Shown here: piece after piece, positions 53,389 to 61,135 of the stretch
Layout: each line of letters starts with the position of its first letter
Position numbering within the stretch: the stretch's first letter is position 1
DNA from: JANQEU01 sp965601455
GTDB taxonomy: Bacteria > Bacteroidota > Bacteroidia > Cytophagales > Cyclobacteriaceae
Direction: 5' to 3'
DNA length: 64,000 bases
Assembly (NCBI GenBank): GCA_965601455.1
Contig: OZ271831.1
Location: forward strand, 4,836,001 to 4,900,000
Made by a program: the position numbers and the translations under genes
Notes under the pieces: generated by a model
The model's input: only the letters and a program-made list of their open reading frames with translations
Told to the model about the DNA's origin: nothing
Databases searched by the model: none

Positions 53389-53463
53389 GGTGGAAGATGG
53401 GACTCGAACCCACGACCTCCTGAACCACAATCAGGCGTTCTAACCAACTGAACTACAACCACC
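53389..53463 (-). tRNA. tRNA-His (anticodon GTG)
   Basis: The minus strand folds into a tRNA: D arm from GTTCAG, anticodon stem CCTGA/TCAGG with loop TTGTGGT (anticodon GTG), T arm with loop TTCGAGT, and the His-specific extra G at -1 opposite C73. The acceptor pairs GTGGTTG with CTTCCAC, leaving two adjacent T-T mismatches at 5:68 and 6:67. CCA is not encoded. Confidence 0.95.
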
Positions 53464-53479
53464 GTATAATTTGGGAGTG

Positions 53480-53487
53480 CAAATGTA
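53480..53487 (-). promoter_or_regulatory. -7 promoter box TACATTTG for tRNA-His
   Basis: Perfect TANNTTTG on the minus strand, 17 bases before the tRNA 5' end. It lies in the 76 bases between the redoxin gene stop and the tRNA. Confidence 0.55.
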
Positions 53488-53539
53488 TAAAAGGTGAAGA
53501 AATAACCTATCAGATTACTATCAAATTGAGTAACGGAAG

Positions 53540-54178
53540 TTAAGAACCTAACCACTTAATCGAGCATCCGATCGCTCGTTTGGAAGTCTCAGTGGGTTTG
53601 TTGCCAACCAAAAGAGCTTCTACCGCATTCTCCACGTATTTCACTTTTACATCTTCAGTATTTCTGGGGCTGTCATCAATAGCTCCGATGTATTCAACTC
53701 GATAGTCTTCGTCGCTTTCTTTATTTAGAACAAAAACGTGGGGAGTTTTCGTGGCGCCATACGTGGCAGTTACCTTCTGTTGGTCATCCCGCAAGTACGG
53801 AAATGTATATCCTGCTTTTGAATAACGCATTTTCATGGCCTCCATACTATCGTCAGGAGATGCTTTGACATCATTTGGGTTGATTGCAATTACCGGAAAG
53901 CCTTTCGAAGCATATCGTCGGTCCAAATCAATTATTCTTTTTTCATATGCCTTTGCATAAGGACAAGTATTACAAGTAAAAACCACAATAAAGCCTTTTG
54001 CACTGGTATAGTCAGAAAGACTCACTTCCTTACCGTCTGTAGCAGGTAACGAAAAGTCGGAAGCCAAATCGCCTACTTCGTATCCTTGAATGGATGAGGA
54101 TGCATTAACAAAAAGCACTCCGACTACTGAAAGTACGGCGGCTGAAATGAGGAATGTACGTTTTACAGAATCCTTCAT
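53540..54178 (-). CDS. Thioredoxin-fold redoxin (AhpC/TSA-type) exported protein
   Basis: 212 residues. An N-terminal signal or anchor (FLISAAVLSVVGVLFVNASS), then the redoxin core YEVGDLASDFSLPATDGKEV, FIVVFTCNTCPYAKAYEKRI with the CNTC pair, VIAINPNDVKASPDDSMEAM and KTPHVFVLNKESDEDY. A periplasmic thiol protein; the CXXC supports reductase-type rather than classical peroxiredoxin chemistry. It follows the TlpA-type gene with 5 bases between, so the two are co-expressed. Confidence 0.88.
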   Translation of the reverse strand: MKDSVKRTFLISAAVLSVVGVLFVNASSSIQGYEVGDLASDFSLPATDGKEVSLSDYTSAKGFIVVFTCNTCPYAKAYEKRIIDLDRRYASKGFPVIAINPNDVKASPDDSMEAMKMRYSKAGYTFPYLRDDQQKVTATYGATKTPHVFVLNKESDEDYRVEYIGAIDDSPRNTEDVKVKYVENAVEALLVGNKPTETSKRAIGCSIKWLGS

Positions 54179-54183
54179 GTTTT

Positions 54184-54657
54184 TTAGTCTATATATCGGT
54201 TTATTTCTTCTTTTAATTGTTCCTTGGTAAAGGCTTGTTCAAAGAATGACTTCTTTCCACTGTCTGATATCATCAACGTAGCAGGGATCGCGCCCGACCA
54301 TTCTGAATCAATTTCTCTGATAAACGAATCATAATCTGTTTCGTTGAGGATCATTACAGGAGCGGTTAGATTTCTTTTTTGGATGAATCGATTAACTTTC
54401 TCAACCTCTTCTGGAAAATCCAGACTAACTAGGTAAACTGCTGCTCCTTCCTTCTTCGAAATCTCTTCAAAATAAGGCAGTTCCTTTACACAAGGACCGC
54501 ACCATGTAGCCCAAAAATTGATGACTGTCACCTTGTGTTCTGGTTGTTCTATAATGGCTCGAAGTTGATCGAATTTAACAACGTTAAGTGACTGACTCCA
54601 ACCCATTTGGGTGATAAAAAGTAAGCTAAGGATCAAGCCCATTTTTCTCATACGCAT
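54184..54657 (-). CDS. TlpA-type thioredoxin-family disulfide reductase
   Basis: 157 residues. Signal peptide GLILSLLFITQMGWSQ, then VTVINFWATWCGPCVKELPY with the WCGPC active site, VYLVSLDFPEEVEKVNRFI, and the cis-Pro region GAIPATLMISDSGKK. Periplasmic reductase for cytochrome maturation or general protein thiols. It leads the pair with the redoxin downstream. Confidence 0.92.
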   Translation of the reverse strand: MRMRKMGLILSLLFITQMGWSQSLNVVKFDQLRAIIEQPEHKVTVINFWATWCGPCVKELPYFEEISKKEGAAVYLVSLDFPEEVEKVNRFIQKRNLTAPVMILNETDYDSFIREIDSEWSGAIPATLMISDSGKKSFFEQAFTKEQLKEEINRYID

Positions 54658-54751
54658 TTGATAGTACGAATGAGTCTGATAAGGGTTGTGTTAACGGAAA
54701 AAATATTGAGTGAATTGGAATTATTATGGCTCTATCCAGAGGAGATCTTGA

Positions 54752-54879
54752 TTATCAACAATTTTAAAGGTTATCAACAATTCCTTTTAGTTTTGGTCAT
54801 AATTGGTTGATTTACAATCACATTTATAAAAATGGTATTACAGGAAAAATTGTGGATATCTTTCTTGTAGTTATCAAAA
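54752..54879. other. Cluster of DnaA-box-like nonamers in an AT-rich gap
   Basis: TTATCAACA occurs at 54752-54760 and 54771-54779, both followed by ATT. TGTGGATAT at 54851-54859 is the complement of ATATCCACA, and TTATCAAAA is at 54871-54879. Each is one or two bases from the DnaA consensus TTATCCACA. The 241-base gap between the TlpA-type and ClC genes holds no gene I can see. A replication-related role is only a possibility. Confidence 0.35.
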
Positions 54880-54898
54880 ACCTTGAATTCAATCAATA

Positions 54899-56680
54899 TT
54901 AAGTATCGCGAGATTCTTCTATCAACCGATCTCTGTAGACATTGAAAATACTCGATTTTGATATAAAACCTACATATTTTCCATTCTCAATTACTGGAAG
55001 ATTCCATGACTGAGTGACCTGAAATTTTTTCATTACCGACTCCATTTCTTCATTGAAAGAAACCGAGGCTGGATGCTTGATCATGAAGTTTCGCACAATG
55101 AGTTCTTCCTGTCTTTGTGGATCAAACATGTCTTGTCTGACTTGGTCCAGCGTAACTATACCTTCCAGTTCTTCATTATCGTTGACAACCGGGAATATAT
55201 TTCGTTTACTCTTGCGAACTAATTCCACCAGTTCCTTGAGTTGTGCATCCGGATGGATTTTCAATAAATCTTTTTCAATGATTTTCTTAAGATCAATACC
55301 TCTCAATACCAGGCGATCTTTATCGTATTGAATCAGATCTCCTCTTTCGATCAGGTGTTTTGTGTACAGGGAGTGTTTTTCAAAATAGGATATGGTTGTA
55401 AAGGAAATTGCAGAAACTAGCATAAGCGGGACAAATAAGCTGTAGCCACCGGTTATTTCAGCAATAAGGAAAATTGCTGTTAGTGGGGCGTGAAGCACTC
55501 CGCTCATCAGTCCGCACATACCTACCAAAGTGAAATTGGAAAGACTGAGTCCAATTTCGGGATAGATAAAATTAACTATGTATGCCACAAGGAAACCAGT
55601 AAGGCCCCCCATGAATAGGGAAGGCGCAAAAATCCCACCACTACCACCGGCACCTATTGTAATTGCAGTAGCTATTGGCTTTACCAAAATGGTGATGAAA
55701 ATAAAAAGGATCAGAACAATATCCTGATCTGCAAACTGATGAAAGAAGCTACGTGAGATAATCTGATTGGCATCCGAATTTAAGAGCATCTTTATCGATT
55801 CATATCCTTCACCGTATATAGGAGGGAAGATCAAGATTAACAGAGCCAAACCAAGTCCTCCAAAAATGGCCCTAACAAAGAAATGCTGAATGGTCTTAAT
55901 CCAGGTCTCAATTCGGTACATCAGTCGGGTAAAATACAGTGATGCTCCTCCGCAAACTATACCAAGGAGTACATAAAGATGAGTTTGACTGGCATGAAAT
56001 CCATCTACTAATCGAAATGAGAAAAGTATGTCTTCCCCAAGTAGAATGATGGTTACTAGTTGCCCACATACTGAGGCTATAAGTAGGGGAATAAATCGAT
56101 TGATTGTGACCTCGGTCAAAATAACCTCTGTTGCGAAGATTACACCTGCTATTGGAGAGTTGAATATTGCGGAAACGGCGCCTGCGGATCCACATCCTAT
56201 TAATAATGTTCTTTTCTTGTAATCCAGATGAACCAACCTGGCCACATTAGAACCAACTGCCGAACCCGTAACAACGATGGGAGCCTCCAGACCCACTGAG
56301 CCACCAAACCCGACGGTTATGGCACTGGTAACCATACGTGAATACATCTTAGTCTTGCGGATGATGCTAGACTTCCGCCCAATGTCGTAGAGTATTTGGC
56401 TAATACCGTGACCCAGTTTTTCTTTAAAAAGGTACCTTGCAAGAAGAACAGTCAGTAGAATTCCAAGTAATGGATAAGCTAAGTAGAGGAGATCTAATCC
56501 CGTAAAGTCAAGGTTTTTTTGCAGCAGTGATTGAATGAAGTGGACAGCAGATTTAAGAGAAACAGCGGCAAATCCTGCAATTAATCCGATCAGCCCTGCC
56601 ATAAGCAGTACGAAATTGTTGTCGCTTACGTACTTTATGCGCCAGACCAGGAATCCTACTAAGACTTTGTTGAACCACAT
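54899..56680 (-). CDS. ClC-type chloride channel/transporter with two CBS domains
   Basis: 593 residues. Membrane part about 1-430: KLGHGISQILYDI in the place of GSGIP, GFGGSVGLEAPIVVTGSAV holding the gating Glu of the GREGP motif, and AGGSGGIFAPSLFMGG. The CBS pair runs from about 455 to the end: LKKIIEKDLLKIHPDAQLKE, NIFPVVNDNEELEGIVTLDQ and SWNLPVIENGKYVGFISKSS. Could be a Cl-/H+ exchanger or channel; the motif alone does not decide. It has its own -7 box 29 bases upstream and is divergent from the VOC gene. Confidence 0.92.
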   Translation of the reverse strand: MWFNKVLVGFLVWRIKYVSDNNFVLLMAGLIGLIAGFAAVSLKSAVHFIQSLLQKNLDFTGLDLLYLAYPLLGILLTVLLARYLFKEKLGHGISQILYDIGRKSSIIRKTKMYSRMVTSAITVGFGGSVGLEAPIVVTGSAVGSNVARLVHLDYKKRTLLIGCGSAGAVSAIFNSPIAGVIFATEVILTEVTINRFIPLLIASVCGQLVTIILLGEDILFSFRLVDGFHASQTHLYVLLGIVCGGASLYFTRLMYRIETWIKTIQHFFVRAIFGGLGLALLILIFPPIYGEGYESIKMLLNSDANQIISRSFFHQFADQDIVLILFIFITILVKPIATAITIGAGGSGGIFAPSLFMGGLTGFLVAYIVNFIYPEIGLSLSNFTLVGMCGLMSGVLHAPLTAIFLIAEITGGYSLFVPLMLVSAISFTTISYFEKHSLYTKHLIERGDLIQYDKDRLVLRGIDLKKIIEKDLLKIHPDAQLKELVELVRKSKRNIFPVVNDNEELEGIVTLDQVRQDMFDPQRQEELIVRNFMIKHPASVSFNEEMESVMKKFQVTQSWNLPVIENGKYVGFISKSSIFNVYRDRLIEESRDT

Positions 56681-56709
56681 TCGAGATTTATCTCAATTTT
56701 TTTGAACGC

Positions 56710-56717
56710 CAAAGGTA
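56710..56717 (-). promoter_or_regulatory. -7 promoter box TACCTTTG for the ClC gene
   Basis: Perfect TANNTTTG on the minus strand, 29 bases before the ATG at 56680, inside the 68-base divergent gap. Confidence 0.5.
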
Positions 56718-56748
56718 GCGACAAACTAATGGCAGGAAAGCGAATACA

Positions 56749-57141
56749 ATGAGAATTACGGGGATAAAGGAAACTTGTTTGTACGTTTCTGATCTGGAAG
56801 AGACAGAGCGCTTTTATGTATCAATACTTGGCTTTAAACTAATAAGTAAGATTCGCGGGAGACATGTTTTTTTTAGAGTGGACGATCAAGTGTTATTGTG
56901 CTTTAATCCTGAAACGACCAGGAATGAAATGCAGCTTCCTCCGCATTACGCGAATGGGCCACAACATGTTGCATTTAGTGTAGATCCTGATGAATATGAT
57001 ACGAGTAAGGAGGAGATTCTATCCAAAGGGGTTGAGATTACTCATGAACAAAATTGGGGATCTGAAGCAATAAGATCATTTTACTTTGAAGATCCAGATG
57101 GGAATGTTCTTGAAATAGTCACAGAAGGTTTGTGGGATTAA
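56749..57141 (+). CDS. VOC-family (glyoxalase/bleomycin-resistance-like) protein
   Basis: 130 residues, a single vicinal-oxygen-chelate domain with two beta-alpha-beta-beta-beta halves: ETCLYVSDLEETERFYVSIL, KIRGRHVFFRVDDQVLLCF, NGPQHVAFSVDPDEYDTSKE and SFYFEDPDGNVLEIVTEGLW. Metal-ligand residues (His in PQHVAF, Glu in VLEIV) are present. Possible lactoylglutathione lyase, dioxygenase or resistance function; the substrate cannot be told. The stop overlaps the convergent map gene by 4 bases. Confidence 0.88.
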   Translation: MRITGIKETCLYVSDLEETERFYVSILGFKLISKIRGRHVFFRVDDQVLLCFNPETTRNEMQLPPHYANGPQHVAFSVDPDEYDTSKEEILSKGVEITHEQNWGSEAIRSFYFEDPDGNVLEIVTEGLWD

Positions 57142-57929
57142 ATAAGCATTGCGCCCTTTTTCTTCAGAGCCTCTTCCACATATTCAAATGTTGACAGAAC
57201 ATCTGGTTTGCCATCTACCAAAGCTACATCATGCTCAAAATGTGCCGAAGGTTTCTTATCAGCAGTGATGATTGTCCAACCATCGGAAAGTTGTAGTACA
57301 TTTCGTGTACCCATGTTGATCATTGGCTCGATCGCCAATACCATTCCATCTTTTAGTTTTGTACCTCTTCCTCGTTTTCCAAAATTTGGTACTTCCGGGG
57401 ATTCATGCATTTTCTTTCCTAATCCATGGCCCACCAGCTCGCGCACAACACCATAACCGTGTTTTTCCGCATGTTGTTGAATAGCAAAGCTTATGTCACC
57501 AATCCGATTCCCTTTGATCATGTTGGATATTCCAAGCTGCAGACACTCTTTCGTGACCTTCAACAAGGTTTTGACATCATTATCAATCTCACCTACAGCG
57601 AATGTATACGCATGATCGCCATAGAAACCGTTTTTGAGAACGCCGATATCCACACCAACAACGTCACCATCCTCTAGTGGTTTGTCTGTAGGAATACCAT
57701 GTACAACTTGCTCATTTACCGATGTGATTATGGTGTTTGGGTAATCATACAGTCCTAGGAATCCAGGTTTGGCTCCGTGGTCACAAATGAATTCATAGGC
57801 GATTTTGTCAAGTTGAAGAGGAGTGATTCCAGGCGAAATTTTTTCAGCCATGAGCCCTAATGTTTTGGAAACGAGCTGGGCGCTTTCTCGCATTATTTCT
57901 ATTTCTTCTTTTGACTTAAGATGGACCAT
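57138..57929 (-). CDS. map: Type I methionine aminopeptidase
   Basis: 263 residues. Removes the initiator Met. Pita-bread-fold motifs with metal ligands are complete: EQVVHGIPTDKPLEDGDVVG, VDIGVLKNGFYGDHAYTFAV, VRELVGHGLGKKMHESPEVP, KDGMVLAIEPMINMG and HFEHDVALVDGKPDVLS. The zinc/iron ligands in FYGDHA, GHG, AIEP and FEHD are conserved. It stands alone with its own promoter box and not in the ribosomal operon. Confidence 0.97.
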   Translation of the reverse strand: MVHLKSKEEIEIMRESAQLVSKTLGLMAEKISPGITPLQLDKIAYEFICDHGAKPGFLGLYDYPNTIITSVNEQVVHGIPTDKPLEDGDVVGVDIGVLKNGFYGDHAYTFAVGEIDNDVKTLLKVTKECLQLGISNMIKGNRIGDISFAIQQHAEKHGYGVVRELVGHGLGKKMHESPEVPNFGKRGRGTKLKDGMVLAIEPMINMGTRNVLQLSDGWTIITADKKPSAHFEHDVALVDGKPDVLSTFEYVEEALKKKGAMLI

Positions 57930-57945
57930 ATGAGGATAAAGGCTG

Positions 57946-57953
57946 CAAAGATA
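57946..57953 (-). promoter_or_regulatory. -7 promoter box TATCTTTG for map
   Basis: Perfect TANNTTTG on the minus strand, 16 bases before the map ATG. It lies only 4 bases beyond the T run of the terminator behind the SPOR-type gene, so the two transcripts are cleanly separated. Confidence 0.6.
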
Positions 57954-57957
57954 AAAT

Positions 57958-57994
57958 AAAAAAGCCCTGGCAAATACAACACGCCTGCCAGGGC
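57958..57994 (-). terminator. Intrinsic terminator of the SPOR-type gene
   Basis: Arms 57986-57994 (minus: GCCCTGGCA) and 57964-57972 (minus: TGCCAGGGC) form a perfect 9-bp stem with a 13-base loop, followed by TTTTTT on the minus strand. Confidence 0.88.
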
Positions 57995-58023
57995 CTTCTA
58001 AAATCTATTCAAAAAAATCTTTC

Positions 58024-58656
58024 TTAAGACTTCGATCCTACGTTTTCCAAAACCTCTTTGATTGGAACTCTCTTTCCATCACGGAAGGAGACAATCCACG
58101 CATCCTTAACACCCATCTCTCTAAGGTATTTCTTAAATGTATCGGCCTCCCAGTAATCCCGGAATACTCCCAACGTATATTGCTTCAATCCCTGATCATC
58201 GGTTTCACCTGAGAAGTTATCGCCTGCTTCAAGGTACTTGGCAAGGTCTTTATTTTTGAAAGCACCTATTTGAACTTTAAACACAATACCTTTCGACACA
58301 TCGATATTACCTGGTGATTCCGCAGGTCTGCTTGCAGCTTCCTGACGTACTTTCGCCATTTCTGCTTTTGTAGATGTTAATTCATTTCTCAGGTCGGAAA
58401 CCTGTCCCTGGTATTGTTCGATTTGATCGTCCTTGTCGGCCAAGGTTGATTCAAAACTTTGTTGTTCTGTTTGTAAAGAACTTACCTGACCTTTCAAAGC
58501 CTTATTTTCATCCAATAAAGACTTGTATTGGCTGGGAGAGAGTTGTTTAATTCTCTTTTTCCATTCCTTTTTTTCTTTTTTGGAAAGCTGTGCTTTTCCT
58601 TCATATGCGAAGGATACCATGCAAACGATCAAAAGAAGCGGTACAAATTTTTTCAT
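58024..58656 (-). CDS. Exported coiled-coil protein with SPOR-like C-terminal domain
   Basis: 210 residues from the ATG at 58656. Signal peptide KKFVPLLLIVCMVSFAYEGK, a Lys/Glu-rich helix (KKEKKEWKKRIKQ), a coiled coil of about 70 residues (ALKGQVSSLQTEQQSFESTL, QIEQYQGQVSDLRNELTSTK), then VFKVQIGAFKNKDLAKYLEA, QYTLGVFRDYWEADTFKKYL and GVKDAWIVSFRDGKRVPI. This last part resembles SPOR domains that bind denuded peptidoglycan, a guess from the pattern. Has its own promoter and terminator. Confidence 0.72.
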   Translation of the reverse strand: MKKFVPLLLIVCMVSFAYEGKAQLSKKEKKEWKKRIKQLSPSQYKSLLDENKALKGQVSSLQTEQQSFESTLADKDDQIEQYQGQVSDLRNELTSTKAEMAKVRQEAASRPAESPGNIDVSKGIVFKVQIGAFKNKDLAKYLEAGDNFSGETDDQGLKQYTLGVFRDYWEADTFKKYLREMGVKDAWIVSFRDGKRVPIKEVLENVGSKS

Positions 58657-58689
58657 TTTGAAATGATTGATTTTGAAATATTTACCAGT

Positions 58690-58697
58690 CAAAAGTA
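58690..58697 (-). promoter_or_regulatory. -7 promoter box TACTTTTG for the SPOR-type gene
   Basis: Perfect TANNTTTG on the minus strand, 33 bases before the ATG at 58656 and just after the fumC stop at 58724. Confidence 0.5.
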
Positions 58698-58723
58698 CTC
58701 AAATAACGGCATAAATTATAAAA

Positions 58724-60127
58724 TCAGTCCTTTAAGGACCCGATCATGTCCTCAGGCCGTACCCACTTATCGAAGTCCTCGGAGTTCAGTAATCCCAGTT
58801 CAACTGCAGCTTCTCTTAGTGTTTTACCTTCTTTATGGGCTTTCTTAGCAATTTTAGCCGCATTTTCATATCCGATGTGAGTATTTAAGGCCGTTACCAG
58901 CATCAAGGATTTTTCCAGCTTTTCCTTAATTTCAGGATAATTTGGCTCTATACCAACTGCACAATTCAGGTTAAATGATTCGCATGCATCACCGAGCAAT
59001 CTTGCGGATGTGATCAGGTTGTAGACCATCATTGGTTTGAAAACATTTAATTCAAAATGGCCTGTCATCCCACCTGCGGATACAGCCACATCGTTACCAA
59101 TGACCTGAGCGCAAACCATCGTTAATGCTTCACATTGAGTAGGGTTTACCTTGCCAGGCATTATTGAAGACCCAGGCTCATTGGAGGGTATTATTATTTC
59201 CCCAATTCCACTTCTTGGGCCAGAACATAACATGCGTATGTCGTTTCCAATTTTCATTAAACTCACTGCCAATTGTTTTAGGGCACCATGGGTTTCTACC
59301 ATGGCATCATGCGCGGCTAACGCTTCAAATTTGTTTTCGGCGGATCGAAATGGCAAGTTGGAATTCTTGGCAATCTTGTCGGCAACAAGATCGGAATAGC
59401 CGACTGGAGTATTCAGCCCGGTTCCAACTGCAGTTCCTCCTAACGCAAGCTCTGCCAGGTGGTCCAAGGTGTTATTCAAGGCCTTCAATCCATGGTCAAG
59501 CTGGGAAACATAACCGGAGAATTCTTGACCAAGACTAAGCGGAGTTGCATCCATGAAGTGTGTTCTTCCGATTTTAACAACATCTACAAAAGACTTGCTT
59601 TTTGAGTCTAATACGTCTCTAAGTCCTTTCACTTTTGGTATGGTCTGCTCTACAATTAATTTGTAGGAAGCAATGTGCATAGCGGTTGGAAAGGTATCAT
59701 TTGACGATTGGCTTTTGTTGACATCGTCATTTGGATGGATACTCTTGGAATCGTCGGTTAGGGAACCACCGTTGATAACATGTGCTCGATTGGCAATGAC
59801 TTCATTGGCATTCATATTGGATTGTGTTCCTGACCCGGTTTGCCAGATAACCAACGGAAAATGATCGTCTAATTTGCCATCTACGATTTCATCGCAGACC
59901 TGTGCGATAAGGTTTTTCTTCTTTTCATCAAGTACACCCAGTTCCTGATTAGCCTCAGCGGCAGACTTTTTCAAAATGGCAAATGCCTGAATAATCTCCT
60001 TTGGCATGTGCATATTTTCACCACCGATTTTAAAGTTATTTCGGGATCTCTCTGTTTGGGCCCCCCAGTACTTTTCTGAAGGTACTTTTACCTCACCCAT
60101 GGTATCGTGTTCCGTCCTAAAACTCAT
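58724..60127 (-). CDS. fumC: Class II fumarate hydratase
   Basis: 467 residues, standard FumC length. Reversible hydration of fumarate to malate in the citric acid cycle. Family signature SSIMPGKVNPTQCEALTM is complete, with the catalytic Ser loop; TGSGTQSNMNANEVIANRA, HPNDDVNKSQSSNDTFPTAM and KIGRTHFMDATPLSLGQEFS are conserved. The N-terminus starts MSFRTEHDTMGEVKVPSEKY, as usual. Own -7 box. Confidence 0.98.
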   Translation of the reverse strand: MSFRTEHDTMGEVKVPSEKYWGAQTERSRNNFKIGGENMHMPKEIIQAFAILKKSAAEANQELGVLDEKKKNLIAQVCDEIVDGKLDDHFPLVIWQTGSGTQSNMNANEVIANRAHVINGGSLTDDSKSIHPNDDVNKSQSSNDTFPTAMHIASYKLIVEQTIPKVKGLRDVLDSKSKSFVDVVKIGRTHFMDATPLSLGQEFSGYVSQLDHGLKALNNTLDHLAELALGGTAVGTGLNTPVGYSDLVADKIAKNSNLPFRSAENKFEALAAHDAMVETHGALKQLAVSLMKIGNDIRMLCSGPRSGIGEIIIPSNEPGSSIMPGKVNPTQCEALTMVCAQVIGNDVAVSAGGMTGHFELNVFKPMMVYNLITSARLLGDACESFNLNCAVGIEPNYPEIKEKLEKSLMLVTALNTHIGYENAAKIAKKAHKEGKTLREAAVELGLLNSEDFDKWVRPEDMIGSLKD

Positions 60128-60146
60128 GATTTTTTATTGTTGAAAA

Positions 60147-60154
60147 CAAAATTA
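60147..60154 (-). promoter_or_regulatory. -7 promoter box TAATTTTG for fumC
   Basis: Perfect TANNTTTG on the minus strand, 19 bases before the fumC ATG. The 139-base gap to the regulator gene also holds the divergent promoter of the iron operon. Confidence 0.55.
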
Positions 60155-60208
60155 AACAATGAACTCCCAGCATGAAATTGGAATTGATATATATCATTTT
60201 GAATCAAA

Positions 60209-60239
60209 TTGTAATAATCGGGAATTGATTGTAGGTTTG
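60209..60239 (+). promoter_or_regulatory. TTG-N20-TAGGTTTG promoter of the regulator-feoAB operon
   Basis: TTG at 60209-60211 and TAGGTTTG at 60232-60239 are 20 bases apart and match the Bacteroidota -33/-7 pattern. The box ends 5 bases before the palindrome at 60245, so RNA polymerase and a bound regulator would collide. Confidence 0.6.
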
Positions 60240-60244
60240 TGCTG

Positions 60245-60261
60245 TTTAGAATGATTCTAAA
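60245..60261. promoter_or_regulatory. Fur-family-like operator upstream of the regulator-feoAB operon
   Basis: TTTAGAAT-g-ATTCTAAA is a perfect 8-1-8 palindrome. Its core TTAGAATNATTCTAA has the 7-1-7 form of Fur/PerR boxes (TNANAATNATTNTNA type). It sits at the predicted transcription start and 6 bases before the ATG at 60267, a repressing position. A near copy occurs at 63308. Which regulator binds is inference; no fur gene lies in the window. Confidence 0.65.
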
Positions 60262-60266
60262 TAAAG

Positions 60267-60908
60267 ATGCTTAAGGTTTTACTTTCAGATTTTCAATTCC
60301 TTACCAGAGAGGGATTGATCAACATGATCAAGAAGAATGAGGAATTTGATCTAGTAGGGGTGAATGAGGGTCCGGATGGTCTTCTTGAATCGGTGCTGGA
60401 AAAACACCCTGATGTGCTTATTCTGGACTACCAAAGTCAGGATCCTATACTGATATCGATACTGAAAAAGATCCTGGAATCAAATGCAACCAATGTATTG
60501 ATCATTACTAATGATGATAAACCCGCACAGATTCAAAACCTGCTAGGAATGGGGATAAAAGGAATCGTCACAAAGGGATGCAGTAGACGTGAAATAATAA
60601 ACGCTATTCATTCAGTGGCTTCCAGGAATCGTTTCTTTTGCAATCGCATTTTGGATATAGTAATTGCTGATAACGATGAATTGCAAAGGGATTCTGAAAC
60701 CTGTGAACCATCGGATCTTTCTCCACGTGAATATGAGGTTCTTCAGTTAATCACACAGGGTATGAAGACGGTAGAGATTGCGGATAAGCTTCACGTAAGT
60801 ATTCATACCATCAATTCTCATCGAAAGAATATTCTTAAAAAACTCAACCTGAAATCACCGGCAGAGCTAATTGTCTACGCGATGGAATCAGGATTGGTAA
60901 AAGTATAA
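60267..60908 (+). CDS. LuxR/NarL-type response regulator linked to feoAB
   Basis: 213 residues. Receiver domain: Asp8, phospho-acceptor Asp54 in PDVLILDYQSQD, Thr in VLIITNDD, and Lys in GIKGIVTKGCSRREI, so phosphorylation looks possible, though the second acidic-pocket residue is not Asp or Glu (SDFQ). The LuxR-type HTH spans about 145-210: LSPREYEVLQLITQGMKTVE, IADKLHVSIHTINSHRKNIL and KSPAELIVYAMESGL. No histidine kinase is adjacent. The stop shares one base with the feoA ATG (TAATG). It probably adjusts iron uptake genes by a second signal. Confidence 0.9.
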   Translation: MLKVLLSDFQFLTREGLINMIKKNEEFDLVGVNEGPDGLLESVLEKHPDVLILDYQSQDPILISILKKILESNATNVLIITNDDKPAQIQNLLGMGIKGIVTKGCSRREIINAIHSVASRNRFFCNRILDIVIADNDELQRDSETCEPSDLSPREYEVLQLITQGMKTVEIADKLHVSIHTINSHRKNILKKLNLKSPAELIVYAMESGLVKV

Positions 60909-61135
60909 TGGCCGATTCTCTTTTAGAACTTTCAACAAACACTTTGGCTGTTGTTACCGAAGTAATATCAGATGAGCTATCTGCTAAACTAACAGAGATG
61001 GGGTTATTTGAAGGGAAGAAAGTATTTGTAGCTTTTAAGGCTCCTTTTGGTGATCCTATTGCGGTGGATGTTGAAGGTTATGTACTTTCGCTTCGAAAAA
61101 ATGAGGCCGCTCTTGTCAGGGTTAAGCAGCTATGA
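60908..61135 (+). CDS. feoA: Ferrous iron transport protein A
   Basis: 75 residues, normal FeoA size. SH3-like cytoplasmic protein that helps FeoB: VTEVISDELSAKLTEMGLFE, then GKKVFVAFKAPFGDPIAVDV and YVLSLRKNEAALVRVKQL. Shares one base with the regulator stop and 4 bases with feoB (ATGA), so the three are translationally coupled. Confidence 0.93.
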   Translation: MADSLLELSTNTLAVVTEVISDELSAKLTEMGLFEGKKVFVAFKAPFGDPIAVDVEGYVLSLRKNEAALVRVKQL

